Source: Desulfonema limicola (GTDB lineage Bacteria > Desulfobacterota > Desulfobacteria > Desulfobacterales > DYRC01). Taken from it: a stretch of 8,132 bases of DNA. The position numbers and the translations under genes are program-made. Below the pieces are notes generated by a model, which ran no database searches, had not been told where the DNA came from, and saw only the letters and a program-made list of their open reading frames with translations. The DNA lies in NCBI GenBank assembly GCA_020718925.1, contig DYRC01000184.1:1-8132 (forward strand), given 5' to 3'. Shown piece by piece: positions 4,532-8,132 of the stretch; position 1 is the stretch's first letter, and every line of letters begins with the position of its first letter.

Positions 4532-7500
4532 CTTCTTCTGCCGTCAGCCGCAAAGCAGGCGGTTTCAACCGCAGAATACCCCAGCAGATTCGCAACATCG
4601 CGGGTCAGGGCATTGTCCGCATTCAGTCGGATGGTTTCAGGCAGAGCAATCACGGTTTCCACAGAGCCGTTGTCTTTGAGATGAAGATACGCAGGACATG
4701 ATCCCGCATGATTTTCAAAAATACATTTGAGGTTTGAAAATACCTGATGATCGGTCCTGCTTATATCCAGATTAACATGAACGCTGATTTTAAACATGCC
4801 CTCTGCTTTTTCCAACGGATGAATGGCTTTTGCCAAAAGCTTTACCGAATTTTCATCTTTTTGGACTTCCCCTTCGATAAGGATGGCGGAATCTTCTTTC
4901 AGAATGTCCTCTGCTGCAATATAAATTTCTGAAAACACCGTAGTTTCAATTGTACCGTGCATATCTTCGGTGGTTACGAATGCCATGATATCGCCCCGTT
5001 TGGTGCGAATGGTTTTGACGCCGGTAACCATGCCGCCGATTCTGACTCTTTCTTTGTCGTTTTTCTCTTTCAGGGTCAGACTGTTTGCCGTGCCGATCCG
5101 CTTTATCAATGCTTCATAGCGGTCTAAGGGATGTCCGGTAATATAAAAGCCCAGAATTTCTTTTTCCAACGCCAGCATCTGTTTATTATCCCATTCCGGC
5201 ATGGGAGGCAGGGTGGGGCGATTCATCGGACGGGTGGCTTCGCCCATTCCGAACAATCCTGCCTGAGAACTGTTTTTTTCCTTCTGAAACCGCTGTCCGT
5301 AATCCAAAGCCTCTTCCAAAACTGTTATCATCTGGCTGCGGCATGCCTTGACAGAATCAAACGCCCCGCATTTGATCAGGCTTTCCACCACCCGCTTGGT
5401 AACTTTTTTGGAATCCACCCGCTCACAAAATTCAAACAGCGATGAAAACGGCGTATTTCCTCTGGCTTCCAAAATAGCATCAATTGCGGCTTCGCCCACA
5501 TTTTTAACCGCCACCAGTCCGAATCGGATGCTGTCTCCTTTGACCGTGAAATCTTTATCACTGGAATTGATGTCCGGCACAAGCACCGGAATGCTGTGCG
5601 CCCGGCATTCGGCAATGAATTTGACTACGCCGTCCACCGAGTGCATTTCGCTGGTCAGAAGCGATGCCATGAACTCCACCGGAAAATGAGCCTTGAGAAA
5701 GGCAGTCTGATAGGCGATCAGCGCATACGCCGCAGAATGCGACTTGTTGAATCCGTAGCCGCCGAATTTTTCCATCAGATCGAAAATATTTTTTGCTTTA
5801 TCTGCCGGGATATTGTTTTCAACTGAGCCTTTGATAAATCTGCCCCGGTGTTCTGCCATGATTTCCACAATCTTTTTTCCCATAGCCTTCCGCAGACCGT
5901 CAGCTTCGGACATGGAATATTTGGCAAGAACGCCGGCAATCTTCATCACCTGTTCCTGATACACGATAACGCCGTAAGTTTCTTTTAAAATCGGCGCAAG
6001 TTGCGGAATGATATATTCGACCTTTTTCCGACCATGTTTGCGCTCGACAAAATCATCCACCATGCCGCTGTCCAAAGGACCCGGACGATACAATGCCACC
6101 AACGCCGTAATATCATCAAAGCAGGCAGGCTTTAATCGCGCCAGCAAATCCTTCATGCCGGAACTTTCAAGCTGAAATACGCCGGTTGTATCTCCGGCAG
6201 ACAGCAGCGCATAAGAAGCAGGATCATTGAAATCCAGATTGAGCAGATCCGGCGGGGTTTTGCCCTGCGCCTTGATCAGCGAGAGCGCGTTTTCAATCAC
6301 CGTGAGGTTGCGAAGCCCCAGAAAATCAAACTTGACCAGCCCGATTTTTTCAACATATTTCATGTCAAACTGGGTAATTACTTCGTCTTTTTTACCCCGA
6401 TACAACGGCAGATACTCGGATAGAGGTTTGTCGCCGATAACCACGCCTGCGGCATGAGTTGACGCATGACGGGGCAATCCTTCCAAAACCCGGCAGATAT
6501 TGATCAACTCGGCAATTTCAGGTTTGCTTTCCACCAGTTCTCTGAGTTTCGGCTCCTGTTTCAGCGCATCATCCAAGCTGATATTCAGCACATCAGGAAC
6601 CATTTTTGCAATGGCATCAATTTCGCGCAACGGAATATCCAGCACCCGCCCCACATCCCGAATGACTGCTCTGGTTTTGAGTTTTCCGAAAGTAATAATC
6701 TGCGCCACATAATCGCCGCCGCCGTAGCGTTCCACCACATACTTGAAAACTTTTTCACGCCCGTTGATGCAGAAATCCACGTCAATATCCGGCATACTGA
6801 TACGCGCGGGATTTAAAAACCGCTCAAAAATCAGTCCGTGCTGAATCGGGTCTAAGTCTGTGATTCCTAAAGAATATGCAACGATGCTGCCCGCCGCGGA
6901 TCCGCGCCCCGGTCCCACGGGAACCTGATTATTTTTGGCATATTGAATAAAATCCGCCACAATCAGAAAATAGCCGGTAAAGCCCATCTGCTTAATCATG
7001 GCAATTTCATATTCCAGCCGCTCCTGATAGACGGTTTCATTCAAATCCGGCGTTGATTTTCGGATGTTCTGAATCCGCGCTTCATAGCCTTCGCGTACCT
7101 TTTTTTCAAACACCTCTTCTGAAGAAAGCTCTGAATGGATGTCATATTTGGGAAAATGGTAGGTTTTGAAATCAAACTCAATGTTGCAGCGATTGGCGAT
7201 TTCAACCGTATTGGCGATAGCGCCCGGGAAATGCCCCAGATGCCCGAACATTTCCTCTTTGGATTTGAAATATAACTGATCCGTACCGAATTTAAGCCGG
7301 TCTGTGTCTTTGATGGTTTTTCCGGTCTGAATGCAGAGCAGCACATCATGGGCTTTGACGTCTTCTTTTTTCAGATAATGGCAATCATTGGTGGCAACCA
7401 TCGGGATGGACAGGGTTTTGCTTAATTCCGAAAGTCCCTGATTGACCTTATCCTGAGCCGGAATGCCGTTATGCTGGACTTCCAAGAAAAAATTATTTTC

Positions 7501-8007
7501 CCCGAAAACATCCAGATAAAACCGGGCAGCATCCTGTGCCTTTTCAAGATTACCTTCCTGAATCAGCAAGGGAATTTCACCGTGAATACAGGCAGACAGC
7601 CCAATCAGCCCTTTGCTGTATTCGCGCAGAATATTCTTATCAATCCGGGGTTTATAATAAAAACCCTCTAATTGGGCAATGCTCGCCAGCTTGCACAGAT
7701 TCCGGTACCCGTCCTGATTTTCAGCCAAAAGAATCAGATGGGCATGATCCTTGTCCATCGGCGTTTTATCTGCAAGGGTTCTGGGTGCAACATAGCACTC
7801 GCACCCGATAACCGGCTTGATTCCGGCTTTGACGGCTTTTTCATAAAATTCAAGTGTGCCGAACATGGTGCCGTGATCGGTAATTGCCATCGCGTCCATG
7901 TTAAATTCTTTGGCGCGTTTGACCAGCGCATCAATGCGGATCGCGCCGTCCAAAAGGCTGTACTGCGTATGAACATGAAGGTGAACAAACGGAATTGCAG
8001 TTGTCAT
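4528..8007 (-). CDS. dnaE: DNA polymerase III subunit alpha (replicative polymerase)
   Basis: The 1159-residue product is full length (E. coli DnaE has 1160) and is the catalytic subunit of chromosomal replication. Domains in order: the PHP domain begins HLHVHTQYSLLDG (9-21) and includes ITDHG (42-46), GCECY (68-72), ACIHGE (139-144) and NDCHY (207-211). The polymerase core has GPGRGSAAGS (365-374), the acidic cluster PDIDVDF (406-412), KFDFLGLRNL (559-568, third catalytic acid D561), RPGPLDSGM (641-649) and GYGFNKSHSAAYAL (750-763). After the helix-hairpin-helix region comes the clamp-binding motif QAGLF (915-919), then an OB fold (about 988-1065, VRIGGMVTGVKTIRTKRGD). The start at 8007 follows only a poor GAGAG. 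The PHP metal ligands are intact, unlike E. coli. Transcription probably starts from the promoter at 8049-8077. Confidence 0.98.
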   Translation of the reverse strand: MTTAIPFVHLHVHTQYSLLDGAIRIDALVKRAKEFNMDAMAITDHGTMFGTLEFYEKAVKAGIKPVIGCECYVAPRTLADKTPMDKDHAHLILLAENQDGYRNLCKLASIAQLEGFYYKPRIDKNILREYSKGLIGLSACIHGEIPLLIQEGNLEKAQDAARFYLDVFGENNFFLEVQHNGIPAQDKVNQGLSELSKTLSIPMVATNDCHYLKKEDVKAHDVLLCIQTGKTIKDTDRLKFGTDQLYFKSKEEMFGHLGHFPGAIANTVEIANRCNIEFDFKTYHFPKYDIHSELSSEEVFEKKVREGYEARIQNIRKSTPDLNETVYQERLEYEIAMIKQMGFTGYFLIVADFIQYAKNNQVPVGPGRGSAAGSIVAYSLGITDLDPIQHGLIFERFLNPARISMPDIDVDFCINGREKVFKYVVERYGGGDYVAQIITFGKLKTRAVIRDVGRVLDIPLREIDAIAKMVPDVLNISLDDALKQEPKLRELVESKPEIAELINICRVLEGLPRHASTHAAGVVIGDKPLSEYLPLYRGKKDEVITQFDMKYVEKIGLVKFDFLGLRNLTVIENALSLIKAQGKTPPDLLNLDFNDPASYALLSAGDTTGVFQLESSGMKDLLARLKPACFDDITALVALYRPGPLDSGMVDDFVERKHGRKKVEYIIPQLAPILKETYGVIVYQEQVMKIAGVLAKYSMSEADGLRKAMGKKIVEIMAEHRGRFIKGSVENNIPADKAKNIFDLMEKFGGYGFNKSHSAAYALIAYQTAFLKAHFPVEFMASLLTSEMHSVDGVVKFIAECRAHSIPVLVPDINSSDKDFTVKGDSIRFGLVAVKNVGEAAIDAILEARGNTPFSSLFEFCERVDSKKVTKRVVESLIKCGAFDSVKACRSQMITVLEEALDYGQRFQKEKNSSQAGLFGMGEATRPMNRPTLPPMPEWDNKQMLALEKEILGFYITGHPLDRYEALIKRIGTANSLTLKEKNDKERVRIGGMVTGVKTIRTKRGDIMAFVTTEDMHGTIETTVFSEIYIAAEDILKEDSAILIEGEVQKDENSVKLLAKAIHPLEKAEGMFKISVHVNLDISRTDHQVFSNLKCIFENHAGSCPAYLHLKDNGSVETVIALPETIRLNADNALTRDVANLLGYSAVETACFAADGRRS

Positions 8008-8024
8008 GTCAGAAGTTCTCTCAT
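8004..8024 (-). other. Six-codon upstream ORF overlapping the dnaE start
   Basis: ATG at 8022-8024 reads MRELLT and stops at TGA 8004-8006, which overlaps the dnaE start as ATGA. It would begin about 18 bases after the predicted transcription start. It has no Shine-Dalgarno of its own. It could couple translation to dnaE, whose own ribosome binding site is poor, or be chance. Confidence 0.2.
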
Positions 8025-8048
8025 TTTGTATTCGATCAAGATGAAAGG

Positions 8049-8077
8049 AGTGTACGTCAGACGGGGAAAAATTTCAA
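8049..8077 (-). promoter_or_regulatory. Sigma70-type promoter for dnaE
   Basis: On the minus strand, TTGAAA (8072-8077), a 17-base spacer and TACACT (8049-8054) make a near-consensus housekeeping promoter. The predicted start near 8042 gives a leader of about 35 bases before the dnaE ATG. No operator-like palindrome is evident. Confidence 0.55.
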
Positions 8078-8132
8078 GAGCCGAAATTGATAATCAGCGT
8101 CTGGTAAAAGATAAAAAGCCTGATTCAGAACC

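Noticed and set aside
1..8132. CRISPR array, tRNA or rRNA genes, replication origin, toxin-antitoxin or defence cassette.
   Set aside because: No regularly spaced direct repeats, tRNA-like cloverleaf, DnaA-box cluster or recognisable defence domain was seen. The dnaE here is not accompanied by dnaA, dnaN or an origin-like region.

Overview
The window looks like chromosomal sequence from a moderately AT-rich Gram-negative bacterium. The DnaE subtype, the FdhD, the decayed ISL3 and IS630 transposases and the coiled-coil nuclease-like gene at the left edge together suggest a deltaproteobacterial (Desulfobacterota) sulfate-reducer type of host. That assignment is inference from protein flavour, not from a marker gene.

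Left edge (1-925): the 5' part of a minus-strand coiled-coil gene of the DUF3782-like type runs off the window. Behind it lies a mobile-element graveyard: the C-terminal end of an ISL3-family transposase on the minus strand (about 336-497, with a probable terminal repeat starting at 302), abutting an internal piece of an IS630-family transposase on the plus strand (487-726). The stretch 727-925 holds a small stem-loop and a doubtful 60-codon open frame.

Middle left (926-3097, minus strand): a tight three-gene operon runs leftward, with a class I SAM-dependent methyltransferase, then fdhD (formate dehydrogenase sulfurtransferase), then a glyoxalase II-like metallo-beta-lactamase hydrolase. The first gap is 4 nt and the second junction is an ATGA overlap. 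A palindromic repeat of the dispersed CCCCTCTCC type lies across the 3' end of the methyltransferase gene and gives it a low-complexity tail. A consensus-like promoter sits directly at the methyltransferase start, which would make that transcript almost leaderless.

Middle right (3207-4531, plus strand): a divergent pair of genes is joined by an ATGA overlap. The first encodes a small two-segment membrane protein with an acidic tail, the second an HD-domain phosphohydrolase.

Right (4528-8007, minus strand): a complete dnaE, the replicative polymerase III alpha subunit, has an apparently intact PHP metal site, a polymerase acidic triad, an internal clamp-binding motif and an OB fold. Its stop codon shares a TTAA palindrome with the stop of the convergent HD gene. 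A good sigma70-type promoter lies upstream at 8049-8077.

I see no clear new defence or other novel system. The most unusual items are the mobile-element junction, the repeat that became coding sequence, the leaderless-looking promoter and the uncharacterised membrane protein/HD pair.
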